Notes: a model not told the origin generated them from the sequence alone. DNA of 44,530 nucleotides from an uncultured Clostridia bacterium (GCA_959602045.1 CAUGRT010000023.1:1-44530); one strand, 5' to 3'. Counted from the stretch's first letter, positions 22,236-31,854 are shown. Numbers and translations: made by a program.

Positions 22236-23669
22236 ATGAGTACAAATACCTATGAAAGTCCGTTAAATTCAAGATATGCCTCCAAAGAAATGCAGTATAT
22301 CTTCTCCCCGGACAAAAAGTTTTCCACCTGGCGCAAGCTGTGGATTGCTCTTGCCGAAAGCGAAAAGGAACTGGGACTTGACATCACGGATGAGCAAATC
22401 GCCGAGATGAAGGAGCATATTTACGATATTAATTACGACGTGGCAAAAGAACGCGAAAAGGAAGTGCGTCACGATGTAATGTCGCACGTTTTCGCTTACG
22501 GCGTTCAATGCCCGAAAGCAAAGGGAATTATCCATCTGGGCGCAACAAGCTGCTATGTCGGGGATAATACGGATATTATTATCATGACCGAGGCTTTGCA
22601 GCTTGTAAAGAAAAAGCTAATAAATCTGATCGGTGAGCTGGCGAAATTCGCCGAAGCAAATAAGGATTTGCCAACGCTTGCGTTTACGCATTTTCAGCCG
22701 GCACAGCCGACAACCGTCGGAAAAAGAGCAACGCTGTGGCTGGAAGATCTGATGATGGATCTGGAGGATGTGGACTATCAGCTTTCCAAAGCAAAGCTTT
22801 TGGGCTGCAAGGGAACCACCGGTACCCAGGCAAGCTTTTTGGAGCTTTTCGAGGGCGATCATGAAAAGTGCAAGGAATTGGATCGCAAGATCGCTGCAAA
22901 GATGGGGTATGACAGTTCTTTCCCCGTAAGCGGTCAAACCTATCCGCGAAAGCTTGATTCGCAAATGCTGAATGTCTTGAGCCTGATCGCGCAAAGCGCT
23001 TATAAGTTCTCGAATGATATTCGTCTTTTGCAGCATTTAAAGCAGATTGAGGAGCCGTTTGAAAAATCGCAGATCGGGTCTTCCGCAATGGCATATAAGA
23101 GAAACCCCATGCGCAGTGAGCGAATCGGGTCATTGGCGCGTTATGTGATTGTAGACGCGTTAAATCCGGCAATCACCGCCGCAACGCAGTGGTTTGAGCG
23201 GACACTGGATGACAGTGCCAATAAGAGAATCTCCATCCCCGAAGCATTTCTTGCCGTAGACGCAATTCTGAACCTATATATTAATGTAGTAGACGGATTG
23301 GTTGTTTATGATAAGGTTATTTATCAGCAGTTTATGCGCGAGATTCCGTTCATGGCAACGGAAAATATCATGATGGACGCCGTAAAAAAAGGCGGCGACC
23401 GCCAGGAGCTGCATGAGAGAATCCGCGTTCATTCCATGGCTGCCGGCAGAACCGTAAAAATTGAGGGCAAGGAGAACAATCTTGCGGAATTAATTGCAAA
23501 TGATCCGGCATTCGGTCTGACATTGGATGAAATTAACGCGGTTATGAAGCCCGAAAATTTTGTCGGCCGCGCTCCGCAGCAGGTTGAAGATTTCCTGAAT
23601 GATTTCGTTAAACCGGCTTTGGAGAAAAACAAAGATTTACTGGGCGTTGAGGTTGAAATTAATGTTTAA
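22236..23669 (+). CDS. purB: Adenylosuccinate lyase
   Basis: 477 residues from the ATG at 22236. I prefer it because GGAG lies 6 bases upstream; an in-frame ATG four codons earlier would itself contain that site. It releases fumarate from SAICAR and from adenylosuccinate, so it acts in both IMP and AMP synthesis. The family signature appears as GSSAMAYKRNPMRSERI, with a catalytic His region HLGATSCYVGDN and GTTGTQASFLELF. Its stop codon overlaps the start of the next gene. Confidence 0.96.
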   Translation: MSTNTYESPLNSRYASKEMQYIFSPDKKFSTWRKLWIALAESEKELGLDITDEQIAEMKEHIYDINYDVAKEREKEVRHDVMSHVFAYGVQCPKAKGIIHLGATSCYVGDNTDIIIMTEALQLVKKKLINLIGELAKFAEANKDLPTLAFTHFQPAQPTTVGKRATLWLEDLMMDLEDVDYQLSKAKLLGCKGTTGTQASFLELFEGDHEKCKELDRKIAAKMGYDSSFPVSGQTYPRKLDSQMLNVLSLIAQSAYKFSNDIRLLQHLKQIEEPFEKSQIGSSAMAYKRNPMRSERIGSLARYVIVDALNPAITAATQWFERTLDDSANKRISIPEAFLAVDAILNLYINVVDGLVVYDKVIYQQFMREIPFMATENIMMDAVKKGGDRQELHERIRVHSMAAGRTVKIEGKENNLAELIANDPAFGLTLDEINAVMKPENFVGRAPQQVEDFLNDFVKPALEKNKDLLGVEVEINV

Positions 23670-24220
23670 TGACAAAAAAATTGATTGCTATCGGCACTGC
23701 CGTTTCGCTGATACTTGGCATTGTAAGCACAGTGTTGTATCAGCGGTTTCATGACAGCGTATCCCTTGCGCTTGCAATTACGTTTTTCACCACCTTCTAC
23801 CACTTTGCCATGCGCATCTTTATTGCAAGCATCGTGACGCTTTGCAGACAGAAGAAAGAAGCGGTGGATTTTACCCCGTTCAAAATCGACAAGGCAGAGA
23901 AAGGATTCTATGAAAGGATTCGGGTGAAAAAGTGGAAGCGATATGCACCGACATATAATAAGAAGCTTTTTGATTTAAAAACCACTTCTTATCCGGCGCT
24001 GATGCATCACATGATCAATGCCGAAATCGGTCATAAATGGATCGTGGTATTCAGCTTTTTGCCGATTCTGTTGGCAAAGCCGCTGGACGGCTGGACGCCG
24101 TTTCTGATAACGTCTGTCTTGGCAGCGGTATTTGATCTGCAATTTGTAATCATTCAGCGATACAACAGGGCAAGGCTGAGTGAGCTGCTTATAAAAATGA
24201 ATGTCCTTCGGGAAGGATAA
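23669..24220 (+). CDS. Small membrane protein, CrtO-like acyltransferase family (tentative)
   Basis: 183 residues with two N-terminal membrane helices (7-25 and 31-60) and two near the C-terminus. Between them is a soluble stretch with RIRVKKWKRYAPTYNK and HHMINAEIGHKW. This RxxxWK ... E(x)2H arrangement resembles the glycosyl-4,4'-diaponeurosporenoate acyltransferase (CrtO) family of small membrane proteins, but I recognise it only by pattern. Its ATG overlaps the purB stop (TAATG), so it is translationally coupled to purB, yet no purine role is evident. Its substrate is unknown. Confidence 0.75.
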   Translation: MTKKLIAIGTAVSLILGIVSTVLYQRFHDSVSLALAITFFTTFYHFAMRIFIASIVTLCRQKKEAVDFTPFKIDKAEKGFYERIRVKKWKRYAPTYNKKLFDLKTTSYPALMHHMINAEIGHKWIVVFSFLPILLAKPLDGWTPFLITSVLAAVFDLQFVIIQRYNRARLSELLIKMNVLREG

Positions 24221-24293
24221 CAAGAATAATTACGATGAATCTGGAGAAAATTCAGATTTTGTGTGCCTTTGGCACGGAAAGGAATTGATAAAT

Positions 24294-25568
24294 ATGGTAA
24301 GAGCTATAGTCGGCGCAAACTGGGGCGACGAGGGTAAAGGAAAAATTACCGATATGCTTGCCGCAGACGCGGATATTGTAATTCGTTTTCAAGGCGGAGC
24401 AAACGCCGGACACACAATTGTGAATGAATACGGAAAATTTGCTTTGCATCTGCTCCCCTCCGGGTCTTTTAATCAAAATGTAACCAACATGATCGGCAAC
24501 GGTGTTGCATTGGATATTCCGCAGCTGATTCGTGAAATTAAGGACGTGACGGATAAGGGGGTTCCCGCGCCGAAAATCGTGGTTTCCGAAAGAGCGCAGG
24601 TGCTGATGCCGTATCACAGACTATTTGACCAGTATGAGGAGGAACGCCTTTCCGACCGGAAATTCGGTTCCACAAAATCCGGAATCGCTCCGTTCTTCTC
24701 CGATAAATTTTCAAAGATCGGTTTCCAGGTTTGGGAGCTGTTCGAGGATGAACCGCTGAAAGAAAAAATCAAGAATGTTCTGGAAGTCAAGAATTTAATG
24801 CTGGAGCATGTTTACCACAAGCCGTTACTGGATGCGGATGAGTTGTATCAAACTCTGGTAGAATACCGTGAGATGATTCGTCCGTATGTCATTGATTCGG
24901 TACAGTTTATGTATGACGCAATCCGTTCGGGCAAGAATATCCTGCTTGAGGGACAGTTGGGTTCGCTCAAGGATCCCGACTTCGGAATTTATCCGTTCAC
25001 AACCTCATCCTCCACGCTTGCCGGATACGGTGCAATCGGCGCCGGGATTCCGCCGTATGAAATCAAGGAAATTATTACTGTTGTCAAGGCATACTCCTCC
25101 GCAGTCGGCGCAGGTGCATTTGTTTCGGAAATCTTCGGCGATGAAGCGGATGAATTAAGACGCAGAGGCGGCGATGGCGGTGAGTACGGCGCAACAACCG
25201 GTCGCCCCAGACGTATGGGTTGGTTTGACTGTGTTGCTTCCCGATACGGCTGCCGTGTCCAGGGTGCGACTGCTGTAGCCTTTACGGTACTCGATGTACT
25301 GGGTTACTTGGATGAAATTCCTGTCTGCGTTGGCTATGAGGTAGACGGCGAAGTGATTCGCGATTTCCCGACCACCAACAAGCTCAACCGTGCAAAGCCG
25401 GTATTAAAGGTTCTTCCGGGTTGGAAAACCGACATCCGCGGCATTACAAAATACGAGGATTTGCCGGAAAATTGCCGAAATTACATTGAGTTTATTGAAA
25501 AAGAGCTTGAAGTGCCGATTAAGATTGTTTCCAACGGTCCGGGCAGAAACGAAATGATTATGAAATAA
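24294..25568 (+). CDS. purA: Adenylosuccinate synthetase
   Basis: 424 residues from the ATG at 24294 (MVRAIVGANWGDEGKGK), the family start, with AAAGGA about 13 bases upstream; the frame is open to 24201 but that part is not family-like. It makes adenylosuccinate from IMP, aspartate and GTP, the first step from IMP to AMP, whose product purB then cleaves. The P-loop is GDEGKGK and the conserved GGANAGHTIV, EGQLGSLKDPDFGIYPFTTSS and TTGRPRRMGWFD are present. It ends in a strong terminator. Confidence 0.97.
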   Translation: MVRAIVGANWGDEGKGKITDMLAADADIVIRFQGGANAGHTIVNEYGKFALHLLPSGSFNQNVTNMIGNGVALDIPQLIREIKDVTDKGVPAPKIVVSERAQVLMPYHRLFDQYEEERLSDRKFGSTKSGIAPFFSDKFSKIGFQVWELFEDEPLKEKIKNVLEVKNLMLEHVYHKPLLDADELYQTLVEYREMIRPYVIDSVQFMYDAIRSGKNILLEGQLGSLKDPDFGIYPFTTSSSTLAGYGAIGAGIPPYEIKEIITVVKAYSSAVGAGAFVSEIFGDEADELRRRGGDGGEYGATTGRPRRMGWFDCVASRYGCRVQGATAVAFTVLDVLGYLDEIPVCVGYEVDGEVIRDFPTTNKLNRAKPVLKVLPGWKTDIRGITKYEDLPENCRNYIEFIEKELEVPIKIVSNGPGRNEMIMK

Positions 25569-25587
25569 AACTACTTTTAATTTAGGA

Positions 25588-25636
25588 CTGTAAAAAAACC
25601 AACAAACCCGACTCTTTCGGGTTGGTTTTTTTACAG
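25588..25636 (+). terminator. Terminator of the purine operon
   Basis: A long stem whose outer arms CTGTAAAAAAACCAAC and TTGGTTTTTTTACAG bracket ACCCGA/TCGGGT, with a small bulge and a T-run. It is nearly symmetrical, so it could work both ways. No T-box motif is present, so it is not an alaS leader. Confidence 0.85.
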
Positions 25637-25666
25637 GCTTGATTTTATGAAAGGGGTTCGTGATAA

Positions 25667-28309
25667 ATGAGAAATATGGGTGTTAATGAAATACGAGAAA
25701 AATTCTTGAGCTTCTTTGAGTCCAAGGGATGTCTGCGTCTGGACAGCTTTCCGCTGATTCCGAAAAATGACACAAGCCTGCTGCTGATCAATTCCGGTAT
25801 GGCACCGTTAAAGCCGTGGTTTACCGGCGCGGAAATTCCGCCGCGAAAGCGCGTTACGACTTGTCAGAAATGTATCCGTACCGGCGACATTGAAAATGTC
25901 GGAAAAACTGCGCGTCACGGCACATTCTTTGAAATGCTCGGAAACTTCTCCTTTGGTGATTATTTTAAAAAAGAAGCAACCGCATGGGCATGGGAATTTT
26001 TCACGAAGGTGATGGAAATCCCCGAAGACAAGCTTTGGGTATCGGTTTATGAAAACGATGATGAAGCGGCTGATATTTGGGTGAACCAAGTCGGCGTAAA
26101 GCCGGATCGTATTGTACGGTTGGGCAAGGAGGATAACTTCTGGGAGCATGGAACAGGTCCTTGCGGCCCTTGCTCGGAAATCTACTTTGACCGCGGTGAG
26201 GAATACGGCTGCGGCTCGCCGACCTGCGGTGTAGGCTGTGACTGTGACCGGTTCATGGAGGTTTGGAACCTGGTATTTACTCAGTTTGACAAGGATGAGG
26301 AGGGCAATTACAATCCTCTCCCGAATCCGAACATTGATACCGGCATGGGTTTGGAACGTTTGGCGGTTGTTATGCAGGGCGTGGATAACCTGTTTGAAGT
26401 GGATACGGTTCAGGATGTTATGAAGCACATCTGCCGGATTGCCGATCTGGAATATAAAAAAGACGAGAAAAAGGACGTTTCTCTCCGCGTAATTACCGAC
26501 CACATCCGTTCGACCGTTATGATGATCTCGGACGGTGTAACTCCGTCAAACGAGGGACGCGGCTATGTTCTGCGCCGTTTGTTAAGACGTGCCGCACGCC
26601 ACGGGAAGCTGCTCGGTATAAACCGCGCATTCCTCTATGAAGTTGCCGACACGGTCATCAATTGCTCGGATCAGGCGTATCCGGAGCTGGACGAAAAACG
26701 CGATTATATTAAGAAAATTATCAAAATTGAAGAAGAAAAATTCGATTCCACAATCGACAACGGCTTGATTGTTCTGAACAAATATATTGAGGACGCAAAG
26801 GACAACCACTCCGAAATGCTGAGCGGCGCAGAAGCCTTTAAGCTACACGATACCTACGGTTTTCCGCTGGATCTGACCATTGAACTGGCAGAGGAAAACG
26901 GACTGACGGTAGACGTGGAGGGCTTTAATGCAGCCATGCAGGAACAGAAAGAAGCGGCAAGAAATGCCCGTTCCGACGGTTCCAGCTGGGATGCAGACGA
27001 AACCTATATATTTGAAAATGCAGAACCGACCGTATTTATCGGTTATGACCGGTTAAGCGCAGACGTACAAGTTGTCGGAGCAGCTGCTCCCGGCGAGGGC
27101 GTATGCGATGCAATCGGAATCGGAGAAACCGGACTGATTGTTACAAACGAAACTCCGTTTTATGCGGAAATGGGCGGTCAAGTCGGTGACATCGGAACAG
27201 TGTTATCCAATGGAGAATCAATTGCAACCGTTGTAAATACCACAAAAACCGGCGACGGATATTATCTGCATGAGGTTCAGGTTCAAGGTGCGCCGATCTG
27301 CGTAGGCGATACGGTTACGCTATCGGTGGATAAAGCCAACAGAATGGCAATCTCCCGAAACCACTCGGCAACCCACCTGCTGCATAAGGCGCTCAAAACC
27401 GTACTCGGAACGCACGTTGCGCAAGCCGGATCGTTGGTTGAGAATGATCGTCTGCGTTTTGACTTCTCGCATTTTGAAGCAATGACGCCGGAGCAGCTTA
27501 CCGAAACAGAACAGTTGGTGAACGATGCCATTTTGGAGTCAATGCCGATCACAACACAGGAACTGCCGATTCAAGAGGCAAAGAAGTTGGGTGCAACGGC
27601 ACAATTCGGTGAGAAATACGGCGACATGGTAAGAGTCGTTTCCATGGGTGATTATTCGGTAGAATTTTGCGGTGGAACGCATTTGACAAACACGGCCCAG
27701 TGCGGCTTGTTTAAAATTCTGTCCGAGGGCGGTGTAGCAGCCGGCGTACGGAGAATCGAAGCCGTAACAGGACGCGGCGTTTTGGACTATATCCGCGAAA
27801 ATGACGCGTTGATCAGCCGAACCGCAGCAGCGCTCAAAACCAATCTGGTTCATGAAATCGACCAAAAAGCAGAATCCGCAATGGCAGAGTTGAAAGAGGT
27901 ACAAAAGAAAGTCGAAGCCATCAAGGCAAAAATGGCAGCGGCAAAAGCTTCAGACATCATGACCTCTATTAAGCATGTGGGCGATGTGGATGTGCTGACA
28001 GCACAGCTGGACGGCACCACAGCAGACGGCTTAAAGACAATTGCCGATAAATTTAAAGAAAAAGCAGAATGTGGTGTTGTTGTTCTGGCAGCAAACACCG
28101 ATGGAAAAATCATATTTGTGGCAATGGCAACCAAGAGCGCAGTCGCAAAAGGGATTCACGCCGGAAAGATTATCAAGGATATTACGGCAATTGCCGGAGG
28201 CCGCGGTGGCGGTAAACCGGACATGGCTCAGGGCGGTGGTTCGGACGCGTCAAAAATTGACGACGCACTGGCAAGAGTCGATGATTTGATTCTGGAAATG
28301 GTAAAATAG
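25667..28309 (+). CDS. alaS: Alanyl-tRNA synthetase
   Basis: 880 residues, full length. It charges tRNA-Ala. The class II catalytic core starts EIREKFLSFFESKGCLRL with motif PLIPKNDTSLLLINSGMAPLK in shortened form and GLERLAVVMQG. The editing domain has HSATHLLHKAL and CGGTHLTNT, which hold the zinc and hydrolyse mischarged Ser/Gly-tRNA. The C-terminal DHHA1 domain has GGRGGGKPDMAQGGG. An AAAGGGG site precedes the start. It leads a run of close plus-strand genes up to hisF. Confidence 0.97.
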   Translation: MRNMGVNEIREKFLSFFESKGCLRLDSFPLIPKNDTSLLLINSGMAPLKPWFTGAEIPPRKRVTTCQKCIRTGDIENVGKTARHGTFFEMLGNFSFGDYFKKEATAWAWEFFTKVMEIPEDKLWVSVYENDDEAADIWVNQVGVKPDRIVRLGKEDNFWEHGTGPCGPCSEIYFDRGEEYGCGSPTCGVGCDCDRFMEVWNLVFTQFDKDEEGNYNPLPNPNIDTGMGLERLAVVMQGVDNLFEVDTVQDVMKHICRIADLEYKKDEKKDVSLRVITDHIRSTVMMISDGVTPSNEGRGYVLRRLLRRAARHGKLLGINRAFLYEVADTVINCSDQAYPELDEKRDYIKKIIKIEEEKFDSTIDNGLIVLNKYIEDAKDNHSEMLSGAEAFKLHDTYGFPLDLTIELAEENGLTVDVEGFNAAMQEQKEAARNARSDGSSWDADETYIFENAEPTVFIGYDRLSADVQVVGAAAPGEGVCDAIGIGETGLIVTNETPFYAEMGGQVGDIGTVLSNGESIATVVNTTKTGDGYYLHEVQVQGAPICVGDTVTLSVDKANRMAISRNHSATHLLHKALKTVLGTHVAQAGSLVENDRLRFDFSHFEAMTPEQLTETEQLVNDAILESMPITTQELPIQEAKKLGATAQFGEKYGDMVRVVSMGDYSVEFCGGTHLTNTAQCGLFKILSEGGVAAGVRRIEAVTGRGVLDYIRENDALISRTAAALKTNLVHEIDQKAESAMAELKEVQKKVEAIKAKMAAAKASDIMTSIKHVGDVDVLTAQLDGTTADGLKTIADKFKEKAECGVVVLAANTDGKIIFVAMATKSAVAKGIHAGKIIKDITAIAGGRGGGKPDMAQGGGSDASKIDDALARVDDLILEMVK

Positions 28310-28320
28310 GAGATTGCATT

Positions 28321-29175
28321 ATGAACTACAGATTTATGCGTTTTCCGGGCGGTAAGCCTAAGGCTGTTACATTCAGTTACGATGACGCGCCCGCCGCAGA
28401 CAAAAGACTTGTCGAAACAGCGGATCAATTCGGAATTAAATGTACATTCAACATCCCCAGTTCATGGGTTGGGCATCCGGGACATTTAACCGCTCAGGAG
28501 ATTAATACGCTTTTGTGCGACAAGGGTCATGAGGTTGCCGTACACTGCGCTCATCATAAAGCGCCGGGGCAATTTCGTCCGATAGAAATCATACAGGATG
28601 TTTTAGAGAACCGATTGGAGCTTGAAAAGATCACCGGCGGCATGGTTCGCGGTATGGCATATCCGAACAGCGGTATCACCCAATTGGAGAACGGGCTGTC
28701 TTACGAGAATATAAAAGCCTATTTGCAGGATTTAGATATTGCATATTCCCGTACACTGGGCGGCGATAACGATTCATTTGCCATGCCGAATGACTGGCTC
28801 GCCTGGATGCCAACGGCGCATCATGTGAATCCGCATGTTTTTGAGTATATCGACAAATTCGTAAAGTTTGACCCCTCGAAGGTCTATCTTTCCAATCGTT
28901 CGCCGAAGCTGTTCTATTTATGGGGACACAGCTTTGAATTTGACCGTGACAACAATTGGGACAGGCTGACCGATATTTGCAATCTACTCGGCGGCAAGGA
29001 TGATACGTGGTATGCAACCAATATTGAAATATATGATTATACGATGGCGTACAATGCACTGATTTACAGTGCAGACACGACAAAGGTCTATAATCCGACA
29101 CTAAAAAAGATCTGGTTCGAAATCGACGATAAGATTTATGCAATCGAATCGGGAGAAACAATAACAATCGGCTGA
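28321..29175 (+). CDS. Polysaccharide deacetylase family protein
   Basis: 284 residues with a NodB-homology fold. Motif 1 is VTFSYDDAP (catalytic and metal Asp) and motif 2 is VAVHCAHH, with the HxxxH metal pair; later MAYPNSG and YLWGHSFEFD fit motifs 3 to 5. Members remove N- or O-acyl groups from chitin, peptidoglycan or related sugars. No signal peptide or membrane helix is visible, so it may be cytoplasmic, unlike most cell-wall deacetylases. It follows alaS by 11 bases, with AGGAG before the ATG, which suggests cotranscription. The substrate is unknown. Confidence 0.85.
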   Translation: MNYRFMRFPGGKPKAVTFSYDDAPAADKRLVETADQFGIKCTFNIPSSWVGHPGHLTAQEINTLLCDKGHEVAVHCAHHKAPGQFRPIEIIQDVLENRLELEKITGGMVRGMAYPNSGITQLENGLSYENIKAYLQDLDIAYSRTLGGDNDSFAMPNDWLAWMPTAHHVNPHVFEYIDKFVKFDPSKVYLSNRSPKLFYLWGHSFEFDRDNNWDRLTDICNLLGGKDDTWYATNIEIYDYTMAYNALIYSADTTKVYNPTLKKIWFEIDDKIYAIESGETITIG

Positions 29176-29200
29176 CATAGCCAAAGGAGGTTCATGACAA

Positions 29201-29545
29201 ATGAATGACTGCTTATTTTGCAAAATCATAAATGGTGAAATTCCGTCAAAAAAGGTTTTTGAAAATGATATGGTTTATGTCTTTTATGACATTGAGCCGC
29301 AAGCTCCTGAGCATGTGGTCATTGTACCGAAGGCGCACATCGGGAGCGCAAACGAGATTACGGAGGAAAACGTGAAATACGTTGACGCCATCTGGAAAGC
29401 TATTCCGGAAATTGCCAAGCAGTTGGGAATTGATGAAAACGGCTACAGAGTCGTAAACAACTGCGGCAAAGACGGCGGACAGACTGTTCATCATCTGCAC
29501 TTTCATCTGATGGGCGGCAGAGAATTCGGATGGCCTGCCGGCTGA
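29201..29545 (+). CDS. HIT family nucleotide-binding protein (HinT-like)
   Basis: 114 residues, normal size. It starts CLFCKIINGEIPSKKV with the zinc-type CxxC of the HINT branch and ends with the histidine triad VHHLHFHLMGG. HinT proteins hydrolyse adenosine phosphoramidates and aminoacyl-AMP in the cytoplasm. Its presence a few genes after alaS would fit clearing aminoacyl-adenylates, but that link is inference. AAAGGAGG precedes the start. Confidence 0.93.
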   Translation: MNDCLFCKIINGEIPSKKVFENDMVYVFYDIEPQAPEHVVIVPKAHIGSANEITEENVKYVDAIWKAIPEIAKQLGIDENGYRVVNNCGKDGGQTVHHLHFHLMGGREFGWPAG

Positions 29546-29591
29546 CGAAAATCGGATATGCTGGGTGTATTATCAAAAAGGGGATAAAATT

Positions 29592-30182
29592 ATGGTAGCA
29601 ATTATCGACTATGGTGCCGGAAATCTGCATAGCGTGAAAAATGCATTGGATTTTCTCGGTGCAGAAAACTGCATTACGGGAGATCCCGATGCAATCCTAA
29701 GCGCCGATCGGGTGATTTTACCCGGCGTGGGCGCTTTCGGGGATGCGATGGCGCAGCTTCAAAGCTCCGGTTTGGATCGCACGATCCGCGCGGTTGCCGA
29801 AAGCAGCAAGCCGTTATTGGGGATTTGCCTGGGACTTCAGCTGATGTTTGAGGAAAGCGAGGAATCCCCGGGCGTTGAAGGTCTGGGTATTTTTCACGGA
29901 AAATGTATCAAAATTCCGGATCATGGCTTAAAGATTCCGCATATGGGCTGGAACAGTCTGGAATTGGCAAAGAACAGCCGGATTTTGTCGGAAAGCTACG
30001 TTTATTTTGTTCATTCATATTATCTGACTACGGAGGATACGGAAATCATCTCGGCGTATACGGAATACGGCGAGCGGCTTGCCGTAGCGGTGGAACGCGA
30101 TAATATTTTTGCAACGCAGTTTCACCCGGAAAAGAGCGGAACGGCAGGTATGGAAATTTTAAAACGGTTTATCAATTTATAA
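29592..30182 (+). CDS. hisH: Imidazole glycerol phosphate synthase, glutaminase subunit
   Basis: 196 residues from the ATG at 29592 (MVAIIDYGAGNLHSV), with AAGGGG just upstream; the open frame begins 9 codons earlier without a ribosome site. It is a class I glutamine amidotransferase with nucleophile Cys in GICLGLQLMFE and the His/Glu pair in QFHPEKSG. It supplies ammonia to HisF. It is followed by hisF after 15 bases. Confidence 0.96.
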   Translation: MVAIIDYGAGNLHSVKNALDFLGAENCITGDPDAILSADRVILPGVGAFGDAMAQLQSSGLDRTIRAVAESSKPLLGICLGLQLMFEESEESPGVEGLGIFHGKCIKIPDHGLKIPHMGWNSLELAKNSRILSESYVYFVHSYYLTTEDTEIISAYTEYGERLAVAVERDNIFATQFHPEKSGTAGMEILKRFINL

Positions 30183-30197
30183 GGGGAGGGAACGAAT

Positions 30198-30962
30198 ATG
30201 TATGCAAAAAGAATCATTCCCTGCCTGGATGTTAAAGACGGGCGCGTTGTGAAAGGCGTTAATTTTGTGAATTTGATTGATGCCGGCGATCCTGTGGAAT
30301 GTGCTAAGGCATATGACAAAGCCGGCGCGGACGAGCTGGTTTTTCTGGACATTACGGCATCCTCAGATGCACGCGAAACGGTCACAGACATGGTAGAACG
30401 CGTGGCTCGGAACGTTTTCATCCCCTTTACGGTGGGCGGCGGAATCCGAAAGGTAGAGGATTTCCGAAAAATTCTGAATGCCGGTGCGGACAAGGTTTCG
30501 GTCAACAGCGCAGCAATCCGCAGACCGGAATTGATTCGCGAAGCAGCCGAAAAATTCGGGCGGCAATGCGTTGTCTGTGCGATTGATGCCAAGCGCCGTG
30601 AGGATTGTTCCGGATGGGACGTTTATCTAAACGGCGGCAGAGTGAATACCGGGATTGACGCACTGGAATGGGCAAAGCGCGCCGAAGAATTGGGCGCCGG
30701 AGAGATTCTGCTGACAAGCATGGATTGCGATGGCACAAAAGCCGGCTACGATCTGGAGCTGACGCGTGCCGTAAGCGAACATGCCGGGATTCCGGTCATT
30801 GCCTCCGGCGGTGCAGGAAAGTTAGAACACTTTTTGGAGGCGTTCACCGAAGGAAAGGCCGACGCGGTCTTAGCGGCAAGCTTATTTCATTTTAAGGAAA
30901 TTGAAATCCGGGATTTAAAGCGATATTTAAAAGCGAACGGCGAAAGCGTTCGGGAAGTTTAA
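30198..30962 (+). CDS. hisF: Imidazole glycerol phosphate synthase, cyclase subunit
   Basis: 254 residues, normal length, TIM barrel. Catalytic Asp residues are in CLDVKDGRVVKGVNF and VVCAIDAKR; phosphate loops VGGGIRK and ASGGAGK are present. With HisH it converts PRFAR and ammonia to IGP and AICAR. AICAR feeds purine synthesis, whose genes lie a few kilobases upstream. No other his genes are nearby. Confidence 0.97.
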   Translation: MYAKRIIPCLDVKDGRVVKGVNFVNLIDAGDPVECAKAYDKAGADELVFLDITASSDARETVTDMVERVARNVFIPFTVGGGIRKVEDFRKILNAGADKVSVNSAAIRRPELIREAAEKFGRQCVVCAIDAKRREDCSGWDVYLNGGRVNTGIDALEWAKRAEELGAGEILLTSMDCDGTKAGYDLELTRAVSEHAGIPVIASGGAGKLEHFLEAFTEGKADAVLAASLFHFKEIEIRDLKRYLKANGESVREV

Positions 30963-30968
30963 AAATTA

Positions 30969-31006
30969 AGCGTTTCTTGCTATTTTCCGCAAGGAGCGCT
31001 GTTTTT
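30969..31006 (+). terminator. Terminator of the alaS-hisF gene run
   Basis: Arms 30969-30980 (AGCGTTTCTTGC) and 30989-31000 pair over 12 bp, including two G-U pairs, followed by GTTTTTC. Confidence 0.75.
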
Positions 31007-31033
31007 CTATCAACAGATCAGAGGTGTGCTATA

Positions 31034-31832
31034 TTGAATATATCCGATCAAAACATAGACGGCGGAAAGCCGTTTGACTGGGGCAGAACCTCGGCGGATT
31101 ATGCCAAATTCCGCGACATTTACCCTCAAGAATTTTATGATAAAATTATTGCGCAGAATTTATGCATTGCCGGTCAAAACATTCTGGACATCGGTACAGG
31201 AACCGGCTTGCTGCCGAGAAATCTGTATTCCCACGCTGCAAAATGGACAGGCGTGGATCTTTCCAAAGAGCAAAATTGAATATGCAAAAAAGCTCTCGTC
31301 CGGCATGAAAATTGACTACTATGCTTTACCTGCCGAAGATATTGCATTTCCCGATCATTCATTTGATGTAATCACAGCCTGCCAATGCTTTTGGTATTTT
31401 CATCATGAGCAGCTAATGCCCAAAATTCTTCATATGTTAAAGCCAAAGGGGCATCTCCTCGTGCTATATATGGCATGGCTGCCGTTTGAGGATCCGATTG
31501 CGGGAGCCAGTGAAAATCTTATTTTGAAGTACAATCCCGATTGGAGCGGTGCAAAAGAACCCCTGCACCCCATCGCCATTCCCGAAATCTATCATGAAAA
31601 ATTTCATTTAACTTACCATGCGGAGTATCCGCTGAAAGTACATTTCAGCCGCGAAGCATGGCATGGCAGAGTAAAAGCCTGCCGCGGAATCGACGCTTCG
31701 CTTTCGCCCGAAGAAATTGATTCATGGGAAAAGGAGCATTTGAAAATGCTTGCCGAAACCACCCCGGTAGAATTTGACGTATTGCACTATGCAGCTATGG
31801 CAATATTGGAAATCAAAAAAATGGGTCGATGA
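31034..31832 (+). pseudogene. SAM-dependent methyltransferase, broken by a +1 frameshift
   Basis: A TTG start at 31034 follows GAGGTG by about 8 bases and opens LNISDQNIDGGKPFDWGR. The reading frame runs through the SAM-binding motif ILDIGTGTGLLPRNL to VDLSKEQN and then stops at 31277. The rest of the family sequence (IEYAKKLSSGMKIDYY ... AEDIAFPDHSFDVITACQCF) continues in the next frame to 31832. Removing one A from the run at 31272-31275 joins the two (SKEQIEYAKKL). The rest shows no decay, so this is a recent mutation, a sequencing error or slippage. The family is class I methyltransferase (UbiE/Methyltransf_11 type); the substrate is unknown. Confidence 0.85.
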
Positions 31833-31854
31833 AAACATCGACCCGCGTCTTTTT
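31823..31854 (+). terminator. Terminator at end of methyltransferase gene
   Basis: A perfect 9-bp stem GGGTCGATG/CATCGACCC (31823-31831/31836-31844) with an AAAA loop, followed by GCGTCTTTTT. The stop codon of the gene lies inside the stem-loop, and the T-run overlaps the end of the convergent gene. Confidence 0.85.

Noticed and set aside
25569..25666. T-box leader of alaS
   Set aside because: The gap is 98 bases, is filled by a simple terminator of the purine operon, and has no T-box motif or specifier stem.
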